From NCBI GenBank assembly GCA_032871835.1, contig CM065296.1, positions 4,970,001-5,034,000 on the forward strand: a stretch of 64,000 nucleotides of DNA, given 5' to 3'. The translations under genes were made by a program, and so were the position numbers. Shown here one piece after another: positions 1-13,109 of this stretch (position 1 is the stretch's first letter; every line of letters begins with the position of its first letter). This DNA is from Dipteronia dyeriana. Taxonomy: Eukaryota > Streptophyta > Magnoliopsida > Sapindales > Sapindaceae. Below the pieces are notes generated by a model, which had not been told where the DNA came from, did no database searches, and was given only the letters and a program-made list of their open reading frames with translations.

Positions 1-1686
1 ATTTAGTAGGAGAGAAATTCAATTGTTAAATCCAAAAAAAAAATTAGTATGAGAGGTAGCTTGGGTTTTTTTCTTCTTCTAAAAACTATTTAAAATAAGA
101 AATATGTTAAAAGAAAAATTAGACACCATATCAAATTAGGATAAATTTGAAAATATATCTTCTTTTAGAGGATAGATTTGAAAGTGAATATTTTAATTAT
201 AATCTAGTATTTGGAATTAAATTAAAAGTCACGATTTCCTACTTTTAAGTTGTTTTTTTTATATGTTTTTAAGTTGTTTGACCATTTAACAAAATAAATA
301 AAACAGTAATGTTCGGACTTGTTAAGTTATAAGTGAAAAAACAAACGACCCCTAAATTTAAAGATATAAGGGCATATGTCGATCTCTTGATCCGGATGAT
401 TTTAAAAAAAAAAAAATATAAGAGTCCATACAGATTTATAATTATCTGATTTGTAAAGATACAAGAGTAAGAGTACTTATGTGCCGATTTGTAATCATCT
501 AAATAATTTCTCCATCAAGAGAATTTAGATTTCTATTCTTTCAAGATATATGAGAGAGTATGTACATATTTGTTTTCATTCAAATTCTATGCACAAAAAT
601 CTTGTACACACAAAAAAAAAGTAGGAAGCATGCAAGCTTTTGCTTGAAAATGATAAAAAACCTGAAGAGAAGAAAGTGAGGGATGGGCCATTTAATATGA
701 TTAAAACATCTACTCAATCACATTCAGAGTGTGTGTTCTTTTTTTTTTCTTTTATAGTTGCAATCCAAAACACACAGAGCATGCTTTAGCTGCTGCTGCG
801 GCATCTAGTGAATCAACCCACAACAGAAGCCCCTTTCAAACCAAACAGTTGTCAAAACATGTTCCTGTTTCACACACTCCCTCGAGAGAAAAGAAAAAAA
901 AAAAAAAAAAAACCAAATGAGAAACTCATATTGTCTACATTCTCATTGAAACTGAATCAAACCCCATTTCAATTTTTTTTTTCTTTTTTTTCAGAATGTT
1001 GTGAAGTGACAGGATTCTAAATTCCAAACCTGTTCTAATCAAATTCAATTATGTCTTTTGCTCTGTTCATTTACCTCAAGCACCTGTGTGTGTGTGTCTC
1101 ATCCACTAAAACATATTTATTCAACTAAAAAGACAAGCATGTGTGAAGGATGCTTCTACAATTTGTACCGAATTGAAGTTTTTACCGGTTTCCACTTCTT
1201 TAGTTAATTCTACTACTTGAAAAAAAAAAAAAAAAATTAAGTGCAAGTTCTGCAATTTTTGTTTTGTTCAACTGAAGAGATTGCTGAATTCAAATTTCTA
1301 AAGCTCCCCTGTTTTAGAGTTGAAAAATGGTTGTTTTCTTATTAAAAAAATAAAAATAAAATAAAAATTAAGATTGTACTATTTAATGACACTGCGTTTT
1401 TCAACTTAATTGACATTTCAAAGAAGAAGACCCAAAGCAAGATAATAATGATAAATAGCATAATATAATAAGATAAAATTGCACTGTACATTACATTAAG
1501 CTTCTTCTTCTTCTTCATCAAATGGGGTCACTTAGAAAGATAGTTCCAGGAACCGAGAGATGGGTCTAAAAAAAGTCTAATAAAATTGGGGTTAAATTAG
1601 CAAATGAGTACCATTAGCTGAATTTTGAGGCACATAGTGAGAGAGAGCGAGTACAGAAGAAAAAAAAGTTGGTTTTCGGTCTTCTC
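1..1686. other. AT-rich intergenic DNA, no gene seen
   Basis: This stretch contains many A/T homopolymers, short simple repeats (GT near 1085, CTT near 1501) and short chance ORFs made of low-complexity residues. It lies downstream of the ERF gene on the minus strand, so its right end near 1500-1686 probably includes that gene's 3' UTR. I see no domain or splice structure elsewhere. Confidence 0.6.
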
Positions 1687-2458
1687 CTACATTACATTAG
1701 CTTGTGTTGGCACAACAGAGCAGAGCTCCATGGACCCGTAGTCAAGCAATTCTTGAATCATTTGCTCGATGTGATCATCTTCAAGTGGTTTGAACTCCTG
1801 AAAACTCTCAACTTGGACTTTCGTCACCACCCAGTTTGGCTCATTATAATTAAGGTTCTGTTGCAGCGACACCACCGGTTTCGTCTCCAACAGCCTTGTC
1901 GCCGCCGCCGCCGCCACCCCACCACCACCACTCATTTCGCTGGTTCTTAATGTAATGCCATTAGCGGCGGCGGCGGCGGATGCCATGACTTGTTGTGAAG
2001 ATGGGTTCTTTTGATGATGATGAGGCTGCTGCTGCTCGTCGTGGTGGTGGTGATTCGATGATTTGGTCATTTGAAGTGAAGCCATGTAGCACCTGTGAAG
2101 CTTAGCAGTCAAAGTTGCAGAGAGAAGCTTCGATGAAGAAGACTGAGACGCATTTGGGTTATATGGGAAATTTGTTCTCGCTCTCGGTCCGCACATGAGC
2201 CTCGCAGCTTCATCATAAGCTCTCGCGGCGTCCTCAGCCGTTTCGAACGTGCCTAGCCAAATCCTAGTCTTCCTGAAACAAACGAAACGTTTTTTTTTCA
2301 TTAGCAAACAACAAAAAATGCCGAAATGTCCGAGACAAAAAAAAAATGAAGAAGAGAAAATATTCATGAACTTACAACAATGGGTGGCGGATTTCAGACA
2401 CCCAAGAGCCCCAATGCCTTTGTCGAACGCCTCTATATCGCTGCTGCGGTCTGGCCAT
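1687..2458 (-). CDS. ERF003: AP2/ERF transcription factor, ERF003-like
   Basis: DNA-binding transcription factor of the ethylene-response-factor family, acting in the nucleus on GCC-box-like sites. Two exons: 2458-2376 and 2272-1687, joined by a GT-AG intron of 103 bp; together they give 222 residues. The start is the ATG at 2458-2456, opening [19 protein letters not shown]. The AP2 domain covers about residues 7-64 and includes [19 protein letters not shown]. It is followed by the conserved stretch [20 protein letters not shown], a His/Gln-rich linker, an Ala/Gly-rich linker, and a C-terminal motif with [19 protein letters not shown]. These match Arabidopsis ERF003 (At5g25190) by recall, and the intron inside the AP2 domain fits this subgroup (related to SHINE/WIN1). 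The long single-exon reading frame running past 2272 enters the intron and is not the true start. The biological target set cannot be read from sequence. Confidence 0.95.
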
Positions 2459-4595
2459 TATTGTTAGCGAAACGTTTCTTTTGGAAAGTGTTTGTGGAAA
2501 TGCCTCGGAGAGTTTTTGCTGTTTTTGTGGTGGTGTGGTGGTGCTAAGTGAGTGAAGGGAGAGATGGGCTTTTGTAGTTGAGTTTGTTGACAGCTTGAGA
2601 GGGAACTGGGGGACTCTTTTTCAAGGGCCTTCTCTGGATCCCAACTTGAGCAAAATAAAATACGAATAAATATGGGACCCATATGGGGTCATATTAGTTT
2701 CCAGTTGGCTTATTTGGAAGTTATGATTGTTGAATAAATATTGTGATCTATAAGTGAAATTTCAAACTGACCCAATTCAATTCACATGGAAACAATATTA
2801 ACTTTTGTTTCAAATTAAAAAATTATATATGAAAATAAAATAAAAAATAACTGTTGCTTTATTACTATCTTTCTTTCTTCAAGAAAATCTAAGGTCATAA
2901 TCTCATAGATTCTTCATGTGAGCTTCAAGAGCTTTATTTATGTTTGGATAACGACTCAATCAGAGCTGTTACCAGTTTTTCCATAATATATCACAATAAA
3001 TAAACTTGAACAATTAATTATCATATATATTATACAAAAATACAAGTTACCAATTTTTTTTTAAAGAATCTTTGAAGTTTGATTATCAACAATATGGTCC
3101 TGAAATGGTGCAAAATATGATTGGGTCAATCCTTTTTTGGACATAAAAGATTGAAGAATCTTAGACCATAATAATTACTCAAAACAATAGAAATCATTTG
3201 ATCAAATCTCATCCACTGCTGCGGGATGATCAAAGTTGGTACCCAGGAAGTTAAAATCTCTTGATGAATCAGACTAGATCAATTAATTAAATAGACATAC
3301 TACAGTGAGACTGTGAGAGACTAGCTAGCTAATAGCTAGACTTTTCTATGCAAAATAAAAAGTGGGCTACTTGCCATTTTCATGCAAATTGGTTATATGT
3401 ATGTAAATAGAAAATCAAATGCATGGATTATAGTGATTTTTTTTTTTTTTTTTTAATGTAGAGGATGGATTTGGAAAAGCAAAGAAAAGCAAGCAAGCAC
3501 ATGGAGGATGGTATGGGGAGATATGTACAAATTTTTGTGTGTTTTTAGGGTTTTTGGATATATGGTCTTCTCAATACCACTCATGTTCATTGTTCACCCA
3601 TGTGCCAACACATTGCATCTCCTCCATGCTCTAGCTAGATTCATTTCTTGAAAATGTTTTTTGTGTCTGTTTCATGCATTTTGATCCATAAATATTATAT
3701 GTTCTATTTGGACCATTTTGACTCATGACTTTGATGTTTTTTTTTTGGTTAATGAACCATGTCCATGTCACATTCTTGTTCTTTAAGGCTACTTCAAAGC
3801 AAACATCCATGTTATATACTGTTCATTAAACTATACTAACACTTCATTATGAAATTAGTTTACGGTGTGAAACTCAGCGTTGTTCATATAAAAGTTAAAA
3901 CAACGTAAACTTTACCTGATTGTTAATCCGTAAATAAAAATAATAAAAAGTACTCTGAAGGAAAGTTTTGTTGTTTATAGATATTTACATTTCTTTATCG
4001 ATTTAACTTGAGTGATGGGTAAACAATGCTCATTATCTAGTCCTGATCAGGCCTGATCCTCAGCTGCTATTTTTGACTGCTAAATTGCTTCATTGAAACC
4101 ATCCACATGGGAATGTAGATTGACAATCGCGTTCATTACAAACATTTTGTGCATCAAATTAACTATTTTTTCTTTCTTTCTATATTTCTGACACTCAAAA
4201 CAAATAACATTTATTTGTTGAATTCATTGAACAATTTGGCCAGTCTCACCTGCCATATAGTTGTCAGTTGCCATACAGTTATATGTTTCTGGCAACTTGT
4301 GCAACTGCAATACTTTGCACTTATTTGTGTCCACACTTAAAACCTGAAAACAATGAAGTTCACCGTATAGACATGTTTATTAACCTTTAAATGAGAATTT
4401 AATTCTTTATTTGTGATTATAATATTTATTAAAATTTGATGATAATCAAATTATATTAGAAATTAATCTTCTACTAGAAAAAGAATTTTATTACCCCTCG
4501 AATTAATTAAGTTATCTTTCCCGACGTTTCATTCTTTGATCACAACTTAATTATCATTTCGATCCTATATTTAGAATCGAGTCAAGTGAACTGAG
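2459..4595. other. Intergenic, ERF upstream region
   Basis: The first few hundred bases should hold the promoter and 5' UTR of the minus-strand ERF gene. I could not identify a clear TATA box. The remainder is AT-rich, with poly-T near 3439-3454, and shows no supported gene. Confidence 0.5.
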
Positions 4596-5708
4596 TGTTT
4601 GTGGGATGATTACGGAACCGATGGATGCAGAATAGTCGTATCTAATAAATGTCCATAACTCATAGGAATTAAATAACGTTAATAGTAGAAAAATAGATGA
4701 GAGAAAGTAAATCAATCCCAACACAACATATATGTGGAAAACCCAAATCGGGTAAAAAACCACTGGCCGTCAAGAAGACAGAAAATTCCACTATATGATA
4801 AATTGTTACAATCATATATTCCATGATTCTCTCTCACACCCAAACCCCAAACCACGCTCATAAGATCCTTACCAATAACCCCACAATATCCCCTAGATCT
4901 CCCCTGAATATCACCCACGGATCTCTAACTTGATCCACTGATATTCCCTTTGATCCCTCCACAGATATTTCCACGGGTCTCTCACCTGGATCTTTCCACT
5001 CTCTCCACTCTCTGATGTTACATGGTGTTTCTTGACTCCACACACAAAATAACATAGATACAAGGTTCTATTTATACTAGTTACAGTGAGTTTAACATAA
5101 GAAGAAATCCTACTCCTAAACGTACAATAATTACTTGTTACACAGAAATACTATTTTCTATTTATGACAAGTCTTCTTGTTAGGGAAAAATCTTTTTCCT
5201 TCAAGTACATGACTTTCTTATTCTTCATGAAAACAAACTCTTTCATTTTTCCGATAAGCACAAGAACTTTCAGAAATAGAACTTTTCTTTTTTCTTCTTG
5301 CGCAACATTCTTGATCTAGGCAAGATGCATCGTTTCCACAGTCTAGGTCGCGGTGTGCAATCCGCTTCCTATACCGCGGAAAGCCACTGGAGATGACCGC
5401 TCCGAATACCGCGGTCTATGCCTTTGCATCCCCCGCGGTCTACACCGCTCAATCTCACAGGAGTTCGACCGCTCCCTATACCGCGGTCTGTGCGCTTGTC
5501 TGCACCGCGGTCTACGCTGCGGAACCTACCGGAATTCGTTTCTTCAGTTCTTCTTGGTCTTCAAACCTCCCTCAAACACCTTCAAACCTCTCTCAAACAC
5601 CATCTTCAACTTCCAAAAGTTATCTCACGTCTCCAGGAAGTTCCACATCAATTGAATCTCGTTTGGTATATATTGGGTTGACCTGAGAATACGAACCAAA
5701 ACCTAACA
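4596..5708 (-). mobile_element. Solo LTR (family A)
   Basis: This 1.11 kb block is homologous to the two LTRs of the element at 41659-44653. Shared segments include AAACCCAAATCGGGTAAAAA and the terminal CAAAACCTAACA. It begins TGTTTGTGG and ends CCTAACA, so read on the minus strand it runs TGTTAGG...CAAACA. It is flanked by the near-matching 5-bp pair CTGAG (4591-4595) and TTGAG (5709-5713), as expected for an LTR-retrotransposon insertion reduced to a solo LTR by recombination. No internal domain is present. Orientation is taken from the full copy, where the primer-binding site lies on the minus strand. Confidence 0.8.
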
Positions 5709-5713
5709 TTGAG

Positions 5714-6807
5714 GACGATATTGCATGAGAATTTCTAAGCTAACTAAAACCATATAGTCAGTAATTGCTGTAGAAGGTGAGATTTATTCAAAAACTATAA
5801 TTATCAAGAACTTTTTATATGATCTTTTTTATTAAAAAATTCAAATAAATAACGGTTAAAAAAATCTTTTCGTTTCCCATGAAAGAAGAAGAAGACAAGG
5901 AAGAAACAACAGATAATATATCTGACTGTGAAGAAGAAGAATGTAGAGTATAGATTGAAATTGAAAACTTTTGTCTGAATCTTGGTTTACAGCTAACGTT
6001 ATACTACTGAGTACTGACCGATAACAATCTTGTAGTATAGAGTGGGGTCGTGCATGGAACCCAACAAAGCAAAAACCGCGTTGGGTGGGACCCAAAAAGG
6101 ATATAGATCAACGTGGCTGATGAGATCATGCATGGTTTTTTGATGATCTCGTGGTCATGGACTTGATTCAATTAGCAGTATCTGACGGCTACAACAATAT
6201 CACATGCAATTAGGTGGTGAAGTCCATTGAATATTTTAGAAAAAGTTGAGAGAAAATTTTGTTGGGATAGGAACATGGAATATCTCTATCAATCACAAAC
6301 ATTTTTGCGTCATCTAATTTTCTTTCTATTTTTATTTTTATTTTCCTTTTTGTTTCTTCTTAGCTGCCATATTTTTTTTCTAAGTCTATTTTGTTGTCTA
6401 GTAACTTTTCACGAGTCTTGTACGTGGTGGTATTAAAAATATATGAAAATCAATGCTTCTTATAAGATACATGTAATAAAGAATACAATATTTTTCAATA
6501 GTTCTAAATCTAAATTATTAAAATGTTAAATTAACCATAGAATAAGGTTGTTCAATTATAAACTGTAACATTTATTATAATATAACATCAAACTTGTCAT
6601 TTGTTAGGTAACAAAAAAATTGTTACAAAAATATCTTCTTTTTATTGTTTTGAAATGTAACACCGAACGGGTCTAGAATACGTTATATCAAACAATATGA
6701 AGAAAAAACTACCAACATATAAAACATGTATGGTTGATGTGTCGAACTCTCACCTGAAACATAGAAGAGAATGTGCAAACTGATTAAACAAAAATGGGAT
6801 GTGATTT

Positions 6808-6846
<39 letters not shown>

Positions 6847-7645
6847 TATTGATTTATTTGTTTTTGATGTCATTGTGTTTCCTGGTCTTCAGGGAAACAG
6901 TGAATAAGGAAGGAATTTTAACAGGTAAAGCTAAACAGTTGAAAACTTGAAATTTGAATAGTCGTGGACGCGGTTTCAGTGGTAAGCAAGGAAGAAAAGG
7001 AATTGATTGAGATTTGTAGTGATGTGATAGGAAAATATTGCTGTTGTTGTTGTTATTGTGTGCTTCAACTTCAAGTGCCTCCCCCGCAGTCTGTGGGATT
7101 TGCCCAGCCTGTTCCTTTGAATTTTTGAAGCCTCAATCCTCCCATCCCATCATTACCATCTCATGAAAAACAACCGCGAATTGTGTTATAATTGTATTAT
7201 TGTATTATTTGATTTTGAACGTTATATTTGTGTTACTGTATTATCTGATTTGAACCCGTTAGATATCACTTCTAATTATAAACATATTCATATATTTCCA
7301 TACATAATATTGCACTGTTTTGTACTTTCCACTTCTCACTCATATGTAATTCATTTAAATTTTTGAAAAAGGAAACTATACAAACATAAAATGTTATGTT
7401 TATACATGCTACGTCAGCTGGGTCTATTAGACTCCGTGGCACATAAGATAAGGTAACCGGTGAATTTAGGGTGATCACTAATGACCCGTAAAGCCAAAAA
7501 TCTAGAATTCAATCTCTAGATTATAAATCAATGAAGCCGACTTTTAATTTTATCTTAAACAGAATGTAATTGAAAAAAAAAAAGACATCAACATATAAAT
7601 ACAAACATTAACCGATTAACATATATTGAATAAAGAGATGAAAAA
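5714..7645. other. Intergenic, no gene supported
   Basis: AT-rich sequence with an uninterrupted (TA)n microsatellite at about 6813-6842. The segment 6890-7160 is less AT-rich (it contains GTCGTGGACGCGGTTTCAG) and could be a gene or transposon relic, but no reading frame or splice structure supports this. Confidence 0.45.
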
Positions 7646-7647
7646 TT

Positions 7648-8590
7648 ATATAGCACTTTTTTGGGATTGATTTGTGCAAATAACACATCTTTAATAACTC
7701 TAATTTAAATAGCACTAAAAATAGGATTAGGACAAAAATAACCTCCCTTTTCTACAATTTTCTCTAACCAGTCCTTTTTTTTTTTCAAAATCTCCATTGA
7801 TGGAGCTCGAGCTCCACCGCCGATGTCATCACCGGTGAGTTGATCGACAAAACCACCAGCAAAATGTTCGTCGTGCACTACCCGTTGTAACCAAAGTATC
7901 CGTTTTGAGTTTTGTGGAGATATAAACGAAGTCAAACCCGAATCGTCTCCAAACCTTCATAGTCAAATCTGCGATGATCCGTCTTGAATCCGACGAAACC
8001 GATAGCACCAACGAACTCAGCATCGTCCAATCTTCTAGATTCGACTAATTTCGGTGTCAATCGGCACCGTTGTTGGATCGTCAATTTTACCATTGATTGT
8101 CTGTTACATGTCGCAAGGTAGAAGAAAGCAAAAAAAATGTTTTTTCCCGATTAAGTCCCTTTTTTTTAAAATAAGTCTCGAATTTTGCCAATAAGTCTCG
8201 AATTTATACTAATAAGTTCCGAATTTATAAAATAAGTTTCGAATTTTATCTAATAAGTCTCGAAATTGTAAATAAGTCTCGAATTTTATCTAATAAGTTT
8301 CGAAATTGCAAATAAGTCTCGAATTTGCGAAAGAAAAAATACAAAAGAAAAACTTGGGTGGACTTCGATTTTGGTCTCAAATTTTACTAACGAAATTATA
8401 ATGAATTAAAACAAAAAAAAATAAGAGAGAAGTTTTTGTGAGTTGTGAAATGAAAAGGAGAAGGAAAGAGAAAAATAGAAGAAAAAACTAAATGAGGGTA
8501 TATTAGTCTCACCATATATTTTGGTGCTAATAAAACAAGAGTTATTAAAGTGGTATTAGTTGCACAAACCAAAATTGAAAAGGTGTTATA
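7648..8590. mobile_element. Non-autonomous Mutator-like element, small copy
   Basis: The ends form imperfect terminal inverted repeats of roughly 65 bp. The left end (7648-7715) contains TTTGTGCAAATAACAC followed by TTTAATAACTCT. The reverse complement of the right end (8525-8590) reads TTTGTGCAACTAATACC followed by TTTAATAACTCT. The core TTGTGCAAATAACAC is shared with the left end of the larger element at 9311, so the two belong to one family. The interior holds a more GC-rich insert (7800-8110) and a tandem array (8160-8340). No transposase is visible and I could not fix a clear target-site duplication, so the ends are accurate to only a few bases. Confidence 0.7.
8160..8340. repeat. Tandem array of ~20-bp units
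   Basis: About eight degenerate units related to AATAAGTCTCGAATTTTATC lie next to the right inverted repeat of the small Mutator-like element. The position resembles that of the longer arrays in the related element to the right. Confidence 0.75.
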
Positions 8591-9310
8591 TACTCCTATT
8601 TCCTCTGTAATAAAACATGCACAATATCAAAATTGGAAACTTACACTAATTTTTTATGTGAATTTTGTGCAAACATGTATGGGTGGATAATTTGCTCCAA
8701 ATGTCATAGGAGATCTCTACATGTCACTGATTTTTTAAAAAAACAAGCGACGGTAAATACGAAGCACATGTTTAGTAAACCATGCAACAGTATTTGATTA
8801 AATGGGGAATTAAGGAGACCATGTGGTTCAATAGCTTGAAACATTAATTAGTCGTTAAGAATTTATTTTTTTTGAGCCGTGACCTTGACAAATGACAAGT
8901 TTTTATATATTGATTCCAGAAAAATGAACCATAACGAATTCACAGAAGTCATTTTCAGGCCATGTGCATGCAATTATATATTTTACTAGAATTGTAGAAT
9001 TCTTGATGTCAACTACGCGTTACATACATATATTTTAAACAAATTAAATGTAATTTCTTGCTTTCTTCCTTGAAGAATCTCAATCTGTGGCATATTCCAC
9101 TGCTTGCTAGTTGCTTCCAACTTCTAACGGCTTCAATATCCAACAGATAACCATATTTTTTTAATTAGACAATCAGTCAATTTTAGGACCACTTATGTTA
9201 ATTATGATTACCGATAGCTTTTTCCTCGGTACACTACGGTAATTAGATTGATGCAACACATGAGTTATTGATTAATTAAGCATAAATGATTAAGGGTTCA
9301 CAAATTAACT
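8591..9310. other. Intergenic spacer between two Mutator-like elements
   Basis: AT-rich sequence with no supported ORF, RNA gene or repeat structure. Confidence 0.5.
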
Positions 9311-9719
9311 AGGCACTTTTTAGGATAGGTCTTGTGCAAATAACACCACGTTAGTAATTTATATTTAAAAGACACCAATTTAAGTGATAAGACAAAAATA
9401 CACCTTTCAAGTCACTTTATTTCATTTTCAAAAGTAGATAGACAAACTAGAGAGAGAAAATATCGACTGAAAATCTGACGGCGAAGTAACCGACGGTGGC
9501 ACTACAGTCCTTTTTTGACAGTTCAGACGAGCATTGACAATTGATAGTGGTAAGTAGAGTTATATTTTGTTGTCGTTTTTATTGTTGATAAGTTTATGTA
9601 CATGTTTGATGTTGGGTGTTGTTTAGACTTGTAGATTAGGTTTGATTTGTCGATCTGACTATCTGAGTATGGTTATGGATTAGGTTATGGCTTCTTTTTT
9701 TTTTTGAAAATTTTGTGTA

Positions 9720-10195
9720 GAGGACGATAAAGATATGGGTTTTCGAGCCTTTTGAAACACCGTCCGAACCTTTTGAAACACCGTTCGAGCATTTTAAGTT
9801 GTGCTCCAGCTTTTTGTTATGAATATTAGGATTTTCAAATTTGAACCTCCGAACCATTGTAAATAGTATTCGAGTCTTTTTAAGCAATTCCCGAGCTTTT
9901 CATGAACTGTCCGAGCCTTTTATATGAATATTAAACTTTTTGATGTCCAACCCTTTGTAAGTAATGTCCGAGCCTTTGTGAATTATTATCGAACCTTTTT
10001 AACAATCATTTTTTTTATTAATTTTGTATCTCTGAGACTTTCTATATAGTGCTCGAGCCTTTTAAAGAACTGCTTGAGCCTTTTAATGAACTCCGCAAAC
10101 CTTTTACTTAACTGCCTAAGCGTTTTAATGAACTGTTCGAGTGTTTTACTTAACTGCCCGAGCCTTTTATAGTTTACTGATATGCTTTTTTCTGT
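9720..10195 (+). repeat. Left subterminal tandem array
   Basis: About twenty degenerate units of roughly 22-24 bp with the core CCGAGCCTTTTAATGAACTG. The units vary in length and sequence, especially near 9800-9850 and 9990-10040. The array lies between the left terminal inverted repeat and the DUF1985-type relic. Confidence 0.85.
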
Positions 10196-10204
10196 GAAAA
10201 TGCA

Positions 10205-11544
10205 GATGAGGAATCTACTCATGGATTTGCTTAAAACTCCAGTGAGAGAGTGGTACGGGAAAAATAACTCGGCTTGACCCTTTTGATGACCTTCGAGATA
10301 TTGACGATGAACTTAACAAGGTACCTGAACATCTTACGGTTGAAGAACGACGTTGGTATACTTAGTCGTGTTTTGGATATTTCCTTCTAACGCATCATGA
10401 GATGAAGTTTCGGCTGACATTGTCCATCGACTGCTTATGCACGAGTTGCATTATGATGAACCGGTAGATGAGATGAGATTTATGTTAGGTCATCATTTGA
10501 TCTACTTCTCCAAGGTTGAGATTTGTTTGATCACCGTATTGAAGTTCAGAGTCATTCCCGACACGACGAGTTATGATATGGTAGATAATGACATACACCA
10601 CCACTACTCAGTACTTTAGTGGTAGAGATGAGGTCAACTATGAACAGCTGAGAACGATTCTGCGTATTGTTCTTTTTAAGGAGCAGTACGATACGATAAA
10701 TTGTGCTTATTATATATGCTCAAATGGATATTAATAGGATTGGACGAGAGAAAACATTCCAGTATGACAGATACACCTAGTCGAGGACTTGGACGCTTTT
10801 GATACGTTCCCGTGGGGTACACACGTGTATAGAAAGTCTATTTTTGGTTTTAAGCATATGTTGGACGGTCGACGGGAGCGGTTCAAAAAATGCAACAAGC
10901 AAATGGTATTGATGGACACACCGTGGAGACATACAACATATACGATCTACAACACGCACTGTTGGTGAGAATTTAGAATTTCAATATGTACTTTAATTGT
11001 AATTGTTTTCATATGACTGATTGTTATCGTACTTATCTATGACATAGATATTTACTTTTGAGGTTATCCCCGAGCTTGACACCTAATTTGGGACACGTAG
11101 GGTAATTGACATGTCCCCCCGTATTCTGAAATAAGAGTTGAGCAAGCGACCAATGGCTGAAAAGCTGGCAAAGATTTTCACATCAATGGTAAGTATCTAT
11201 TTTGTTAATGTTTATAGTTTTAGTATGTATACAATTACAATGGTCTAACTACGATTTCAGATGTTTCGAGGACTGGATTGGTGCCGACGGCAGCTGAGAG
11301 GGCTGAATGGTACTACAAATGCATAGACGAAGGAGGCAGTCTGTATAATGCTATCAACAACGTGGATGTTTCTGTACCGGATCCCGCGGCATAAGACTAC
11401 CCTCTCAGTGATACCGAGGGCTCTAAGCCGGAGGCTGGCAGTAAGACTTCCGTGAGGCATAGAGTTGTTCGTCACCGTACCCAAAAGCAATTGGATACAT
11501 CTATTCGTTTCTATCTTGTGCAGTTGCAACAAACATTGTACCAT
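10205..11544 (+). pseudogene. DUF1985 / Ulp1-protease-type transposon ORF, broken
   Basis: Reading across frames gives pieces typical of plant DUF1985 proteins carried by Mutator-like elements. DEPVDEMRFMLGHHLIYFSK resembles the 'DEMWF...RFS.REFALITGL' core. EDLDAFDTFPWGTHVYRKSI (10780-10840) resembles the 'LDAFNSFPWGK' segment, and FEVIPELDT follows near 11055, probably after a spliced gap (AG at 11048). The reading needs several stops and frame changes (for example near 10270, 10618 and 10735). The C-terminal cysteine-protease catalytic domain is absent: the frame runs only to about 11544, where sequence from the opposite-strand transposase begins. This is a decayed, 3'-truncated gene; no activity is expected. 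Confidence 0.72.
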
Positions 11545-12960
11545 CGAATCTTCCCTTCAAATGAGTACCATTAACTGCAATTACAAGAAGCATACACCTC
11601 CGAAAATCTCTAAGTGAGGGTTTAACGACATGAAAAAATAGATAAATTTACCGTCGTTTGTGCACTGTAAGTCAGTGATTATGCAAGGATTTGCTATTCC
11701 AGAACGTAACCAAAAGATTACAACAGTTTGAAAGTTTCTTCATGCATTCCATAGGTCAATGACAATGCATAATGTAGGGTTTGATGTGCCTTACTGTATA
11801 TGATTTGGATTCCATACATTGTTTTCATATCGGCGATTATGTCATTGGGACGCATAAGACCACCATATTTTTGTTGAAGTCTAGGTGCAATGACTTCTCC
11901 GATTATGACTGCACTAGCTTGTCAGTGGCGATGGTGAATCTCCTCCAAGGGACAACTGTGTTTATTGACAAAAAATCTGACTTGAAAGTAAGTCCCTCCA
12001 TCTCTCCTCACCGTTTTTAATTTCCAAGTACAGTTATCAGTGATGCAAACCAGATGTAACATTGTCTTATTAGACATTTTCACCTTTTATTCAAAGTTCT
12101 CCCGTATTGCAGAAGAGACAACTAGCCTTTTCAAATCCTTTTTACTCGAAAAAAATTGACCTTTAGAAATCATGCTTGTAGGTTATTACACTACCAAGGT
12201 GCTGCTTCTACCAATACCAAATGGGTATGAATCTGATCCGGGAATAATCCACATTGTCGTATTATTAGAATCAGATGCAGTTACATTATGCCGGACCTCG
12301 AAAGTCCTAGGCATATTTGGTGCAGTGCAATTAACTCCTTGCACACGTATTCCATATGTTTCAATTTGTACAGGCTCTTCATCCACATTTTCTAGATCAT
12401 TTACCTTATCATTATTCGCCTAATTATCCACCTCATGGTTTGGCTCATGGTTCGGGTCATTGTTATGCTCAATATTCAGTTCAGTGTTCTGCTCATTATA
12501 CAACTCATCATTCATCTCAATTCGACAACCAAAGCAATCGCTGAATTACGGTTCAATTACATCAACATGGTCGACCACTACCGGTGGGACAACACACATG
12601 TTTTCCCCACCTTCGATGGCACTCCTTTGTGTGACCACTTGGTTGTTACCGCTAAAGGATCTAAATTGTTGGGTATTTTCATGAGGATGAATATCATTCT
12701 CTATCACATCTCCAGTTGTTCTTTCAGTTAGACTGACACATACTTGAGGGATCACTCGATCTTCCCCTAGCATAAATTGAACATTATCGTCATGTCTTAT
12801 AAATGTGCGACATGTAGTGCTAGTAACGATTGATATTGACTGTAGATCAACATTTAATTTGTTTACATCATACTTCACAATGGTATGCACAATCACCACC
12901 AATTATTCGTAAGCCATATTCTTTGACACATACATTCACTGATTATTGGATCTAACAAAC
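11545..12960 (-). pseudogene. MuDR-type Mutator transposase, N-terminal part, broken
   Basis: Read on the minus strand from 12960 downward, the pieces follow the usual order of a MuDR-type protein. First comes an N-terminal PB1-like region with HDDNVQFML and CVSLTE. Next is a linker ending GRSSTLVV (about 12190). Then comes the transposase N-terminal region with ADMKTMYGIQIIYSKAHQTL and YALSLTYGMHEETFKLL (about 11860-11740). Last is the start of the catalytic domain, where frames give VNGTHLKGRF (about 11550). Family members normally have VDGTHLKGRF, so the first catalytic Asp appears to be Asn here. Stops and frameshifts interrupt the reading, and everything after this motif (the remaining catalytic residues and zinc knuckle) is missing. 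Function is lost. Confidence 0.75.
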
Positions 12961-13109
12961 CTCTGATTTCCGTCGGGTAACTGTTTTCATCGACCGTTGT
13001 AAGTTATCACTATTCTAACCTGATTCATTATGCTGTCAAATTAATCATCACAAACAATTATTAAACAGCCAGGACTACAAAATATTTTCACAAATGTCTG
13101 AATAAGATG

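Noticed and set aside
1669..1950. 93-codon plus-strand open frame opposite the ERF gene
   Set aside because: Antisense shadow of the conserved ERF003 C-terminal coding region.
11257..11544. 95-codon minus-strand open frame inside the Mutator-like element
   Set aside because: It is the shadow of the plus-strand DUF1985-type relic; no transposase motif in that frame.
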